Shown here in pieces: positions 1 to 10,499 of a DNA stretch of 64,000 nt. The translations under genes were made by a program, and so were the position numbers. Below the pieces are notes generated by a model, which was given only the letters and a program-made list of their open reading frames with translations, was not told where the DNA came from and ran no database searches. The DNA comes from Halichondria panicea (lineage: Eukaryota; Porifera; Demospongiae; Suberitida; Halichondriidae): assembly GCF_963675165.1 (NCBI RefSeq), contig NC_087384.1, positions 2,316,501 to 2,380,500 of the forward strand, written 5' to 3'. Position 1 is the first letter of the stretch. Every line of letters starts with the position of its first letter.

Positions 1-1330
1 AATTATGGGATATCGAAACATTTCAACAATTTACACAAAACACAACATACACAACCACACATAGTGATAAAGCTGATCTGAGGGTTCTGTTCTGACATCT
101 CTACAGTCCATGGACCGGAGTGCTGTATTATGTGCACCTCCTCACAGCTCCTATGCATGGAGGCAATAAAGAGTGAGTTATTGGGTAGTACAAAAACTAT
201 CAATGACAGGTGGGTGCAGGGCATACATCTGTTAGGCTATAGACACACTGAGTGTGAGTGGTAGACTATGGGCATAGGACACAAAGTTTGCAATGTAACA
301 TTCAAATACCACACTAGCCTCGATCCCAGGCCGATCCGTCTCTAATTGAACGCTAGGTCGCCTCCTCGGCCTGGTATTGATTGTATCTGGGCGTGACCGG
401 AAACTGGTAAGTATCAGCTATGTACTGTAAAATCTTCAGTTTATCACAGTTGGCTAAAAATACAGCGATATAATGATATAATAAACTTGCAAAGAATAGA
501 CCTATGACACGGAGTTCTTTGTGATTTACGGAGTAAGTATGCTTACATACACTATTAGTGTTCTATTCTCTCCACCTTGCTCAGGTATTCGCTCTTTTTT
601 AGCGAATACCTGAGCAACCACAGCAACCACAGCACATGCCCAGATACACGCCCAGATACAATCAATACCAGGCCGAGGAGGCGACCTAGCGTTCAATTAG
701 AGACGGATCGGCCTGGGATTGAGGCTAATACCACACATGATGTACACAATAATATTATTATCTCGAGCTCACCTTCGAGGATCGAGGGCAGACATAACTT
801 GTGCAGCAACCGCCTCTTTCTTCATCTGTCTAACATCTCCAGAAGGGCCCTGAATGTCGCTTGTGAAGGCTTCTTTCTTTTCCAGATTTCAAACACTTGA
901 TCATAGCTATATAGGTGGTTATACTGTCAATTTTCTTCAACCGAACGTCAGTTTGCTCGCCAGGGGTTAATTCCAACGCATCGACATAGAGTTCTACATT
1001 ATCAAAGCAGGCAGCCAAATATGATACATCTTTTTGTTGGATTTCCCTGTCACCCAGTTGATTTGTGAAATAGTGCATGAGTTGACATTTGCCCAGAAAC
1101 CGTTGATGAGCTGTAGCTAGCTATTCACTGGTTGAGCACGTGCAGATCCTACACTATGGAATGAAACTTAAAATAACACACTCATGCATATCCCGCTATA
1201 ATTATGATACAACAACAAAACAACCAATACACACACTAGTCGTGACGACAAAGAGCGAGTGAAAGAGGCGTGAAACTATACTCTACTTGACAAGAAGGAC
1301 GAGTCCACTTTATACCTCACATAAATTAAA
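1..1330 (-). pseudogene. Decayed copy of the Death-domain exon segment (copy 1)
   Basis: The minus strand at about 826-1156 resembles the Death-domain exons at 39042-39367 and 60889-61229. It keeps stretches such as EIQQKDVSYLAACFDNVEL and ALELTPGEQTDVRLKK. After the helix-4 region it goes out of frame: the residues that read IWRGKQRSQ in the other copies are read here in a shifted frame and end in a stop. The matching short terminal exon (Glu-Leu-stop) lies at 142-150. The flanks (1-240 and 1160-1330) also match the flanks of the other two copies, so this is a segmental copy, not a lone exon. No ZU5 or UPA exon is present upstream. A 413-bp transposon sits inside it at 315-727. Best read as a dead partial duplicate. 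Confidence 0.75.
315..727. mobile_element. MITE with long terminal inverted repeats and 9-bp target duplication
   Basis: Both ends carry TAGCCTCGATCCCAGGCC or a one-base variant in inverted orientation. The repeats continue for about 82 bp (315-396 against about 646-727). The 9-bp sequence ATACCACAC lies directly on both sides (306-314 and 728-736), which is a perfect target-site duplication. The interior has no transposase but holds a short hairpin near 583-612 (GGTATTCGCT ... AGCGAATACC). TIRs near 80 bp and a 9-bp duplication are typical of Mutator-like (MULE) non-autonomous elements. The same end sequence recurs at 42181-43258. Confidence 0.88.
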
Positions 1331-1369
1331 AATCGTGCGGTCCATTACACGGGACCTAAATATAATTAT

Positions 1370-1835
1370 GAAAGCACCGTGGATGCTGATGCCTCGATAG
1401 GGAGGCATAAAATATGAAGCTATAAATATTATCGATTTTACATTCAAAAAGTGGTAAATGATCGACCACGATTGTTGCTAAAAAGATGCCAAAACTTTGA
1501 AGTAATGGCTACAGCATGAAACAGCTCAGTGCAGCTTTTTTCTCACTCTTGCAGCTACCAATAGCTATAGCGTTTTGGTGCTACTAAGTAGAGTAGCAAC
1601 ACTCCATGGACAAATTTTGCTACGCAACTGTTCTGAAAGGCTACAATGGCATTCCAAGTAAGCCCACATATACAACTCGAGAAAGAAGCATTATTTTGCA
1701 AATCCACATCATTATGTAATCGCGACTAGAAACTCTTACGTGCACTCACTAAGCAACTGTAACACTCTACTCACACACACAACACACACTTATAGTCTAA
1801 GACTACGTACCATAATTATACCTCGCTGCTGTTAT
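1370..1835 (-). repeat. Dispersed repeat R1, copy 1
   Basis: Matches the complement of 6790-7215 and 47926-48590. Shared landmarks include a GCATCAGCACC...GGTGCTTTCAT end, a GATCATT...TTGTTGTTAAAA block, GTAGAGTAGCAAC, and a TTGCAAATCCAC block, then an AC-rich tract. There is no coding potential. Further copies or parts lie at 15390-15765, 28640-28965, 61285-61625 and 63855-63920. It is a SINE- or MITE-like family of about 0.4-0.6 kb. Confidence 0.7.
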
Positions 1836-2332
1836 AATGACACTAACTGAATACGATGAATGCTCCAAAACGTATGGCAATAATTATTATTGTGTTATAA
1901 TTATGATGGATTGGCCGGTAGCTATAAAGAGGGCGTGAGTGACAACATTCCCTGGCAAGCTCACAAATGATAATATTTGGGCAGCTGACCAATTTTGTAA
2001 CAAGAAGACATTCTACATCTTAAAAGTACAACACAGACGTCTAGTTAAACAATGAAAGTTTGAGGAATGTGTGAGTTTGGCAATGAATACAAATGTTTAT
2101 TGCAGCTCAATAGACAGTTATAAGCATGCAGTGCAAACTTGACGGCTGTATGTACAAGTGTGAGTATAGACAACAGTGTTGCTGGTGTGCATCATTAACT
2201 AGATACAGTGTGTTTTACTACGACATTGACAGCTTTAAAGACTAAAAAAAAAAGTTGAAGTTAATAACTAGTCGAAGCGATTATCAAATCAAGAGTTAAT
2301 AGCTACGCAGATCAGTTAGCATTGTATACAAA

Positions 2333-3580
2333 ATGGCAGAGAGGTGCTCACCAGTGGTTGACATGACAATAGAAGAGGCCCTAGAAATAATGGAGGCTAT
2401 GATGGATCTGCTTAAGGTACGTATATAAGAAATAACTTATATATAATTATATATAATTATATATAATTATGTTGTATACTTATATATATAATTATATATA
2501 AGTATACAACATAATTATATACATGGCTATAAATTATACGTAATATATTTCTGCAACTTTAAGTGCTATAATTATAGCTGATTAATAAATAAACAAATTG
2601 TTTATACAATGTACATATGGTAGCAATCACTGATTTGCACCAACTGTAATGAAAATTACTTGCAGTGCCACAGAAGAGGTGAAGAGTATTGTATACAACT
2701 GTGACAAAGTCAAGTGAGTTATAGCCGGTTATTCATTTAACATAAAGGCGACAAGCTGTTGCTATAACAGTATATAAAGTGGAACCTCGGCTACTCGACT
2801 TGTCATATTCAGTTCACCACGATATAATCATGTTTAACTAATAATCAGAAAATGAGCGAGTCCATTAATGTGCATGCGCATTATATCTGTTACCATGCTG
2901 CATGCACCATGCATGGAGACATATTTTCTGCGCATGTGCAGACGACCACATACACTAAATTTGCACTGCTGTTTGTTAAGTGAGTAGATAAAGGCGTGGT
3001 TTATCCATTTGATTATCCGGTATATAATTATTCAGATATCTGGCCTGCCTCTGGAAATTAAGGTGTCCGGATAATCAAGTGAAGTACAACCTGTGCCTTA
3101 ATCTTATAAGTGAACCAAGCTCTTTTCTACAGTAAAATTTGTAGACGTGTGCCTTGGCTAGTTATTGTAGCAGGATAGACTCACTTAATCAAATTGATAA
3201 TCATTGCACAACTGAACTTTACATAAGATCAACTGCTGTTACATAGTTCCTATGACATCATACACTGTCATATTATAAATAGTACCAACTGTCACAAAAT
3301 TAATCCCCCCCCACGCACGCACGCACGCACACACACACACATACACACATGCAGCATATACTGGGAGCAGTGCTACGCTATGAAGCAGTACCCTACCCTA
3401 GTTCCCCCGAGGGCACCTCGCATCATTGACCCGGCTAACCCCACACATAATCTGTACCTTACAGGGCTCGCAAATTTTGAGCCCTACAAAAGGTGTGGAG
3501 AATACGACACTGGGACGGGGGATTGGAGTTCTCTAATCAGAAACATTGGAACGCTAGACTTAAGTAAACCAGTAGAATGA
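2333..3580 (+). pseudogene. Truncated 2'-5' oligoadenylate synthetase copy (exons 1, 5, 6 only)
   Basis: Exon 1 is 2333-2416 (28 codons, starting MAERCSPVVDM, followed by GTACGT). The next recognisable exon is 2666-2713, a 48-nt exon reading ATEEVKSIVYN that matches exon 5 of the intact OAS genes. The last is 3355-3580, which reads IYWEQCYAMKQYP and RIIDPANPTHNLYLTG, the OAS1_C exon, ending in a stop. Exons 2-4 are missing, so both the D-x-D pair and the third catalytic aspartate are gone. The intron between 2416 and 2666 is only 249 nt, too small to hide them. Exon 1 ends in phase 0 but exon 5 needs phase 2; joined directly, exon 5 hits a stop. This is an OAS pseudogene by internal deletion. 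A catalytically dead short product is possible only through unseen exons. Confidence 0.82.
2436..2522. repeat. AT-rich palindrome
   Basis: TATATAATTATATATAA-type repeats flank a GTTGTATACTTATATATA / TATATAAGTATACAAC inverted pair. It lies in the first intron of the OAS relic. It is a simple-sequence foldback with no gene content. Confidence 0.6.
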
Positions 3581-3709
3581 ATATAATTATCACAGCGTAA
3601 TTGTGTCTATAACTATTCTATCGAAAAAATTAACATACGAATAGGGGCGTTTCACCATGCAGTATACGTGGGTGTGATTTCAATATAGAAAATATTAGCC
3701 TGCATGCAT

Positions 3710-4015
3710 GGGGGCCAGACCTTTTCTCAGAGGGGAGAGCGGCCGAGGGGCAAGAGAAGAAAAGGCCTGGAGACTCTTGCAGCAGTCCATGTACCTACAT
3801 GCTCTTGGAATGTCAATAATTAGTTAAAACTTGTGATATTGGAGGTTGTAAAGAAGGAGTAGATGTAGCAATACTCTCATTTCGTATTCAAGAGGCAATA
3901 CTCGCATTTATTTGGGTTAAAAATCACAAGACATAGGATATGCATTTCATTGGCTCTGCATGGCCACATTCTGCAGAGCACACGGAAATGCTGCAAGAGT
4001 CTCCAGACCTAATCC
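3710..4015. repeat. Short inverted-repeat segment
   Basis: CTGGAGACTCTTGCAGCA near 3767-3785 is repeated in inverted orientation near 3990-4007 (TGCTGCAAGAGTCTCCAG). The sequence between shows no reading frame of note. It may be a small MITE, but I could not define target duplications. Confidence 0.4.
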
Positions 4016-4463
4016 TAGGGCTCACGAGGACAATGGCATGATATAAACAGATATAATTATAATTATATATAATCATTATCTATCTACATATTCACCTACA
4101 ACGTAAATACATGCAAGAGACTGAGTCGAGTCGCAGCCAGTAGGCTACTCAGTGGCTGCGAGTAGCTAGCTAGCGAGTTTAAGAGTATGCATGGTAAAGT
4201 CAAAACTAACATTTAGTAACGGGTATTAAGCTTATAGATCTACATACACAGTATACAGTGTGAAGGCATGATCTCAGTCATGGAATAATAGTATATTAAA
4301 CTGTCAGTACAGTTTGATCCCTAAAAACTCCATTCCATTCAATACCAGATGACATCCGCCGCCGTTCTTCAGAAACTTGTCAGACACTGAGTGGCTATAT
4401 AGGTATTCACCATGGAATAACTGGACAAGAGCCAGGAGAATCAGAGCTTTCATAAGCTTCATG

Positions 4464-4516
4464 TAGACTCGCAAGCCGTCACTGTTCACCTGCAACAGTG
4501 ACGGCTTGCGAGTCTA
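4464..4516. mobile_element. Minimal 53-bp foldback element with 9-bp target duplication
   Basis: Two perfect 23-bp arms starting TAGACTCGCAAGCCGTCA surround a 7-base loop. The 9-bp AGCTTCATG flanks it exactly on both sides (4455-4463 and 4517-4525). The ends are the same as those of the 293-bp element at 13081-13373, and the right half matches that element's right end. It is therefore an internally deleted member of that family: almost nothing but its two ends. Confidence 0.85.
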
Positions 4517-5029
4517 AGCTTCATGAGCATGCACGGGAAGCCATCTTTGAGTAATAAGGTCAAGTTTGGAATATTCCTGTAATAAAGTGAGTGAAGTAGA
4601 TCTATATCGAAATATCAAAGTTTGTATCCTTCTGACAAGAAACAAGAGCAGTGGATAGCAGATTATATGAATGGCAGAGCAAACAGCATGATCACCAATT
4701 GTAAGGAATTGTATTTGAAGGTGCATCTGGAACACAGTGAAACAATAAAACAAGCTATATATATAGAGACTCCATGGTGGACAAAGTAGAAACACACAAA
4801 GTTACATGCAGCTATAAAAATGTTTAAGATTAAGGTCTATATAATTATAATTATAATTATAGACTAGAAATTAAAATAGTTATATACTGTTTCGGATATG
4901 TCTACGGGATTTAGAATGTCATGCAAAGGCACTGCTGTAGTATACCCCGAGCGTAGTGAGTGTATTAAAAGTGCCTGGCTCTATAAAAATGTAGCAAAAG
5001 ACAAAAAATCAGCACCCCCCTAAATGTCT

Positions 5030-5170
5030 CTAGCTAAGGTAAGCTTTCACTAGACTGAAAAATGAACTCTCCACTAGCGAAGGTTAATCGCACTGTCCAC
5101 TAGCTAAGGTCAACTCTCTACTATCGAAGGTCATCGTATACTGTCCGCTAGTAAAGGTTAATCGTACTCT
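5030..5170 (+). repeat. Degenerate tandem repeat, unit about 36 bp
   Basis: About four units built on CTCTCCACTAGCGAAGGTTA, with variants CTAGCTAAGGT, CTATCGAAGGT and CTAGTAAAGGT. No gene assigned. Confidence 0.55.
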
Positions 5171-5547
5171 CTGGGCCACTGTACAATACAAATTCGATTC
5201 ACAACGTAGATATACACAAGCTGATTCGAAGGGAAAAAGCATGAGCGTACAAAAGTGACAAGACAGTGGAACCCAATGAGCCAAACTCCTATATTTCATC
5301 TCCTTGCTAGCACACTCCAAGAGTATCACGGGGACTGTGGGGAAAGTTCAGCTGTTTTTACAAAGTGTGAGGACAGGTATAATTATGGCCTCTTCTTAGA
5401 GTTTATAATTATAATCAATAGTGTACATGAACTGCATGTGTACCAAAAATCACCACTAGCCTATAACCTATGTCCTATAACCTATGTCATTTTTCAGTTG
5501 TGTGCTGTGTTTATGTCTATACGTCTAAATTTTGTCTACGTCCCATT

Positions 5548-5800
5548 TTTTGGAAAAAAAATCAGACACCTGATGCCTGGCCATGCTGGAAAAGACAGTT
5601 TGAACAATTTCGAGAAGCATCAGGCCTTGCAGGAGAGTCACAGTCGAAACAAGTCAATACATTTTAGGAGAAGAAGCGGAGTCAGTCCTAGTGTTCACTA
5701 ATATTACTGCTGAGGAGCGAAGACAGTATGCTGCAGTAGTGGAAAAATGTGAGGAATTTTTCCAAGTACGCAAGAACATCATTCACGAGTACACATTTTT
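5548..5800 (+). pseudogene. Gypsy-type retrotransposon gag fragment
   Basis: Reads PDAWPCWKRQFEQFREASGL, then, after a short frame break with a stop near 5665, LGEEAESVLVFTNITAEE and EEFFQVRKNIIHEY. This is the usual gag pattern of metazoan Ty3/Gypsy elements (W..W..RF..FR.A, G..A..VL, F..HF.VRKN). Coding breaks both before and after this piece, and no zinc knuckle follows. It may come from the same family as the gag-less pol at 56-60 kb, since that element begins only at the zinc-knuckle region. That link is inference. Confidence 0.75.
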
Positions 5801-6454
5801 GCGATTTTACTCTCATTCGCAGAATTAGCAGAAATTAATACCCAATTAATTTTTATGCCACCTTTAGGTACAGTATAGAACCTAGCTAATCTGGACCCTT
5901 TTTAAAGTTCGGAGACTGGACAAAAAATAATATTAAACTGAAAAGAAGAGGGCTGTAGAATAGACTACTGCACATGCGCACTTTATTAATAAACTGCTCA
6001 ATACCTCACTGAATACAATGGCTATACTGCAAAGAAAACGAAAAGAGCTCACAAGACTCGCTGTATATTAGAAATTTGAGAAAAAATTAGCTAGCAGCTT
6101 TCCTTCTGGCCACAGTAATATTACATGCATGCATGTGCATGTGAGTGTTCTTTGTTAATGATACTTAATGACATCCAAAATTTTCATGTATATTTGAATG
6201 GGGGTTTAGTCCCGCTTATTCGGATTAGCGAGGTTCTACTGTATATATATACAGTCCTTTATAGTGCTTTATTTTCGAGGAGCACAATTTTTAAGGTTCG
6301 AAGCCAATCCACGGAAACTGTATTTTAGTTCCTCAAAAGTAAAGTACCTTACATTATTGAAACAATAATTGATATGAAGCACTATAATGATGACATACAT
6401 GTACCTTGCATGCACTATTACGCTTAATAGTCCAGAGCTAAAGACTCTGGGCTA

Positions 6455-6628
6455 AAGATGATCCGAGAGAAGTACTCTCACCTCCTTCCTGCTCCGTAGT
6501 GGCCGGCCAATCCCACCAACAATGTGTACGTCAGTGGCATGTCTGGTCGGAGGAAGGACAAAAGATGGCAGGAATTTGCTACGAAGGTGGACAACATTGA
6601 CCTCACCATAGACGTCCAGCAGCAGTAG
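6455..6628 (+). pseudogene. Isolated OAS last-exon relic
   Basis: Reads KMIREKYSHLLPAP, an in-frame stop, then WPANPTNNVYVSGMSG and NIDLTIDVQQQ-stop. It matches the OAS1_C exon of the neighbouring genes (PRIVDPANPANN...). The stop falls where R-I-V-D should be, with about two codons lost. No other OAS exon was found around it, so it is an orphan exon. Confidence 0.75.
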
Positions 6629-6789
6629 ACACTTTACAATGTGCTATTATACGCTATATAATATAGGATATTCCAACAGCTGCATGCACATTTGTAACCT
6701 TAGCTATATACTCACGCATGCATCTGTTCAGTGTTTGTATAATTATGGACCAGTGCATGCAACCATGTATATATATTATCTATTATTAT

Positions 6790-7215
6790 TATGCTTCGGT
6801 GTGCATGCGTAAGCGAGGTATACGGTAGTGTGTTTGTGTGTGTCTGTGCAGAGTGGTACAGCTGCTCGATCAATAAGTGCAAGTAAGAGTTTCTAATAGG
6901 CTTCTAGTCATGTTTTCTTCGAGTCAATAATGCTTTGTTCTCGAGTTATGCCTAGTTTTGCTTACTTAATTGGAATGCCATTGCATGCAGTTTTTTCCGA
7001 AGAGCACGTAGCCAAACTTGTTTACCGAGTATTGCTACTCTACTTAGGAACCTATAGCTATTGGTAGCTTCGAGAGTGAGAAAAGAGCTGCAAGGCTCTG
7101 CAGTGCTGATGACAGCCCATTAATTAGACTTGAACTTTTGGCATCGATCTTTTTAACAACAATTATGGTTGATCATTACCCACTTTTTGAGTTTGCATGC
7201 AGCAAATTGCAAAAT
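6790..7215 (+). repeat. Dispersed repeat R1, copy 2
   Basis: Starts TATGCTTCGGTGTGCATGCG and shares CTCGAGTTATGCCTAGTTTT, ATTGGAATGCCATTGCA and TTTAACAACAATTATGGTTG with the copy at 47926-48590. Non-coding. Confidence 0.75.
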
Positions 7216-7779
7216 GTTCAGTAATCTACAGTACACCAGTAATAAATATGCAAGCCATGCACCCGACTAGATACCATTACCACTACATAGTTATATATTG
7301 CTCTAGGTACCGCTGTAAGCGTTGAGTACAGCTACCCATTACCGCAACGCCCCTTGGAGGGTGAGCCGGACCATGACTGAAGGCCGTTATTATTGTTAGG
7401 AAGCCCCTCTAATTAATTAAAGGAGTGCAACCTCGCTAATTAGATAATAATTAAGCGTTTTTAATAATTATGTTGCTCCCCTAATTAAGTACTTGGGGGT
7501 AAAGAGGTGGCCTAGCCAACAGTCATAGCCACGGCTCAGTCATGTCGTAACGAAAGAGAAGTGTATAGAAACCAAGGGAGGGTTGGGTGTGGGGCTTTAA
7601 CTCAGATAGCTATAATCAAGCACGAGGTGTAGAGATAATTGCACATGCGCGTAGATGCTGGGCAGTACATAATGCAGTAGGCAGGGCAAGCGGAGTACCT
7701 CGATTAACCTTGTTTAACCGTAGATGGAAGAGAAAGGGATTGAAAACGCACGTCATTTGACATCACATTTTGTACGTTG

Positions 7780-9000
7780 TGTGGGTGAAACCCTTTGAAG
7801 TCTAGGCGCGTTACGCCTAGGCTGCTAAGCAAGAACACTTATTTTTGTCTGTAATCACAAAAACAGCTATCTTGTGGTTGGTTCCTCTGAGGTGAAGATG
7901 TATATCTATGGACCAAGTCTGTTCTGAGGGGGAGAGGTGGCCGTAACAGTATTTGTTCTACATGCAGTATCAAGAGTCATTGATACATGGAAACCACACC
8001 TGGTCTGGCCTGCGCCAACAGGTGCGTCTTCTGTGGTAATATTTCTCGTCTCCCAGGTGCCATATTCATTGTGACCTTATAGTTTCGAGTGCATGGCTTG
8101 CATATTTATTACTCAGTGTACTGTAGATTAAATGATGTTTAAGGTAGTTAAACCATAGATGAAGGAAGAGAAAGGGATTGGAAACGATGGGCGTGGTTGA
8201 ATCCAGGCGTGTTACGGTCATGTAATCATTATTTAGCGATACATTGCGCACGAGATTGGCGCCAATAAGAGAGGCTGCTGTGGCAGTGAATCAAAGCTTA
8301 TCTTCTTCTCATCAAAGGGCTAACATGGTAAGATATCTTGCTCAGGTCATTATTAGAAGTCATAATAGACAAGCTAAAATAGTCAGAATGCTGAGAAGTC
8401 TGCTTAGACCTGGTAACTTCTGACAGGAATAATAATACACTGAAAATACACTTCCACGATAAGACTGAAGAGTTTTGGGCTCAATAAAGGAATGACTACG
8501 GTCTCTATTCACAGGATAATGAAAAGATACATTTTATGTTCAGACAACTTTCCAAGAGTAGTATACTTGGTATTTTCTTTATGAAGCACATCTCAGTCGC
8601 AATATCTAGCTCTTGTTAACAGTGACAGAACATTCTAAAAAGTGGCAGAATCGACACCGCAGAAAGTTACTGGTAATGGTCTCAGAATTAGAGACAGTCT
8701 GCACAGAACACTGTTCTCAGTCCGCCCGTCTCTTGAATATCATCACTGACCACACACACTTTTTCCAACAAACACACACACACACCTTGGCTGCTTGGTG
8801 AGGTACTGCCTCAAGGCGAGGGTCACCATTTTCTTTCGCTCTCTCAATCAGTTCTTTTCCTCACTTTATCCTCCTCTTGCGTGGAAACAACCATTGAATC
8901 TTATCCTTGTCCTCGGAGTAACCATGCACAGTAGCGGACGATAATTATATTGATGCATATCCTCCTTGTAGTGAGACGTGTACATGCATGCATATGTTAG
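7780..9000 (+). repeat. Duplicated block R2, rearranged copy
   Basis: The part 8030-8065 is the inverse of a sequence at about 31885-31920 and 51410-51450 (CAGGTGCGTCTTCTGTGGTA). The part 8613-8960 is direct and matches 32140-32460, 35640-35960 and 51660-52010 (GTCTCAGAATTAGAGACAG, ACAACCATTGAATCTTATG). A short frame, GACA GAACATTC... encoding QNRHRRKLLVM, is kept in most copies, but the other frame-preserving features are weak. It is more likely repeat than gene. Confidence 0.55.
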
Positions 9001-9439
9001 GTTAACTATTCAGGAATGTTGTGCCAAAATTCCATACCTTAGCCGAAAACGATGGTGTTTTCCATTGCTAAGCGATTATCCACTATAGAAAAATGTTGGT
9101 GTTATATAAACCACCACATACCCACCACCTTTGGTTCCCATGGAAATTTTTTTGGACTTTTAGATAATTTGTTCACCAACACAATGGTATATCATCATAT
9201 TTTCTTAGAAATGTTCCAATCCCAAAATATTTACATTTATGTACCATTACGCACCAAATTGCGTTTATTTACTCTATAGGCTGAATGCACTTGTATGTAA
9301 GTACATTATCAGTTTCTTGTTTTGTGATGATTGTAATTAGAACACACTTACATGTATGTCACATCACGGCACTGAGTTTTTCTACAATAATTATGCATGA
9401 GTGATGAAATGTGAGTCAAAAGAACCTATAATTATAGCG

Positions 9440-9900
9440 CGGTTGTTTTGACCGATCAGCTACTATATACCTACGGGAGGTTGCTACAACCTATAGCTGC
9501 ATGGGCGGGTACTTCTACGTATGGCTGCTGCTGTGCATGGTTGCTAAAACCTACATATTATAGCTGGATGTTTCTACCTATGGGAAGTTGCTACGACCCA
9601 TTACCAAGGGTGTATAAAAGAAGAGAGAGCATGCAACTCCACTATCAGTATACACGTAGCTAGCAAAGTTCAAACGTGGGCAGAGGAATGTGCGCATTAA
9701 TTTGCATTAAGTGCTAAAAATATAAATTTCGCATTTCATGCCAGTCATGCACATTCATCCGTCCACATTTGAACTCTGCTCATATGGAGTTGCATGCATG
9801 CCCTCTCTTCTTTTATACGCCCTTGCCATTACCAAATATGCTTAAAAGAACCTATATGGCTGGTTACAACAACCTGTAGCTGAGTATTTCTACTTGTTTT
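9440..9900. repeat. Imperfect hairpin plus short tandem motif
   Basis: The segment 9598-9692 (GGTGTATAAAAGAAGAGAGA..., AGTTCAAACGTGGGCAG) is repeated in inverted orientation at about 9746-9834, with arms of about 90 bp and a 50-bp spacer. To the left, GTTGCTACAACCTATAGC-like units recur three times, with one more to the right near 9865. This is probably a foldback transposon remnant. From 9900 to about 10430 I see nothing recognisable. Confidence 0.5.
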
Positions 9901-10436
9901 AAATGTGTATACTTTTATCTGTTGTTGTAACCCAACATGTGGGTTACTTGAATTGCACATGTTTTAACCAGGGTTATAGTGTGACATGTTGCACTGGGGC
10001 AAAGTGACCTTGTAAAAGTCATCGCCTACTGCTACTCTGAGTATATGACAACTGTTCTGCAAACCACTGTTTATATATTGTAAATCCAGCCACCAAAAAC
10101 AGAACAAAAACTACCAAATTACCTTTTTTTTTCACATCTATATGCAGCAAGTGGTTTCTATGCTGGTTTCTATATCAGAAAATGGTTTTCAAGGCAACAA
10201 ATTAGTTATTACATGGCAATTCGTACCACAAGCAGTTTATTGGTCCTTGTAGTAGATAATGATCTTGACCTTTGTATTACATGTACTGAGTACTGCACAG
10301 GAAAGAGAGATTACTAGAACTGATTATTTTCAGGAATATACCCCTAAAACCTGGTAATTATACAACATAGACCACAATAGTCACCATTACAGAGAACCTT
10401 CTAGAATCTTGGAATCTATGAAACTACTTAATTTGA

Positions 10437-10444
10437 TATAAAAG
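10437..10444 (+). promoter_or_regulatory. TATA-like box of the 10.5-kb OAS gene
   Basis: TATAAAAG lies 63 nt before the start codon at 10500 and is followed by AGAGC. The 16.9-kb OAS gene has TATAAAAGAGC at an equivalent place (16857). Confidence 0.45.
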
Positions 10445-10499
10445 AGAGCAACTGTTTAAAATTAGGCAGCAGTCTCAGACAGGAATTTATAAGTTCAAG

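Noticed and set aside
7310-7560. Compact GC-richer patch with short complementary words, considered as tRNA or rRNA-like
   Set aside because: No cloverleaf, no A/B box pair and no rRNA core motif could be traced.
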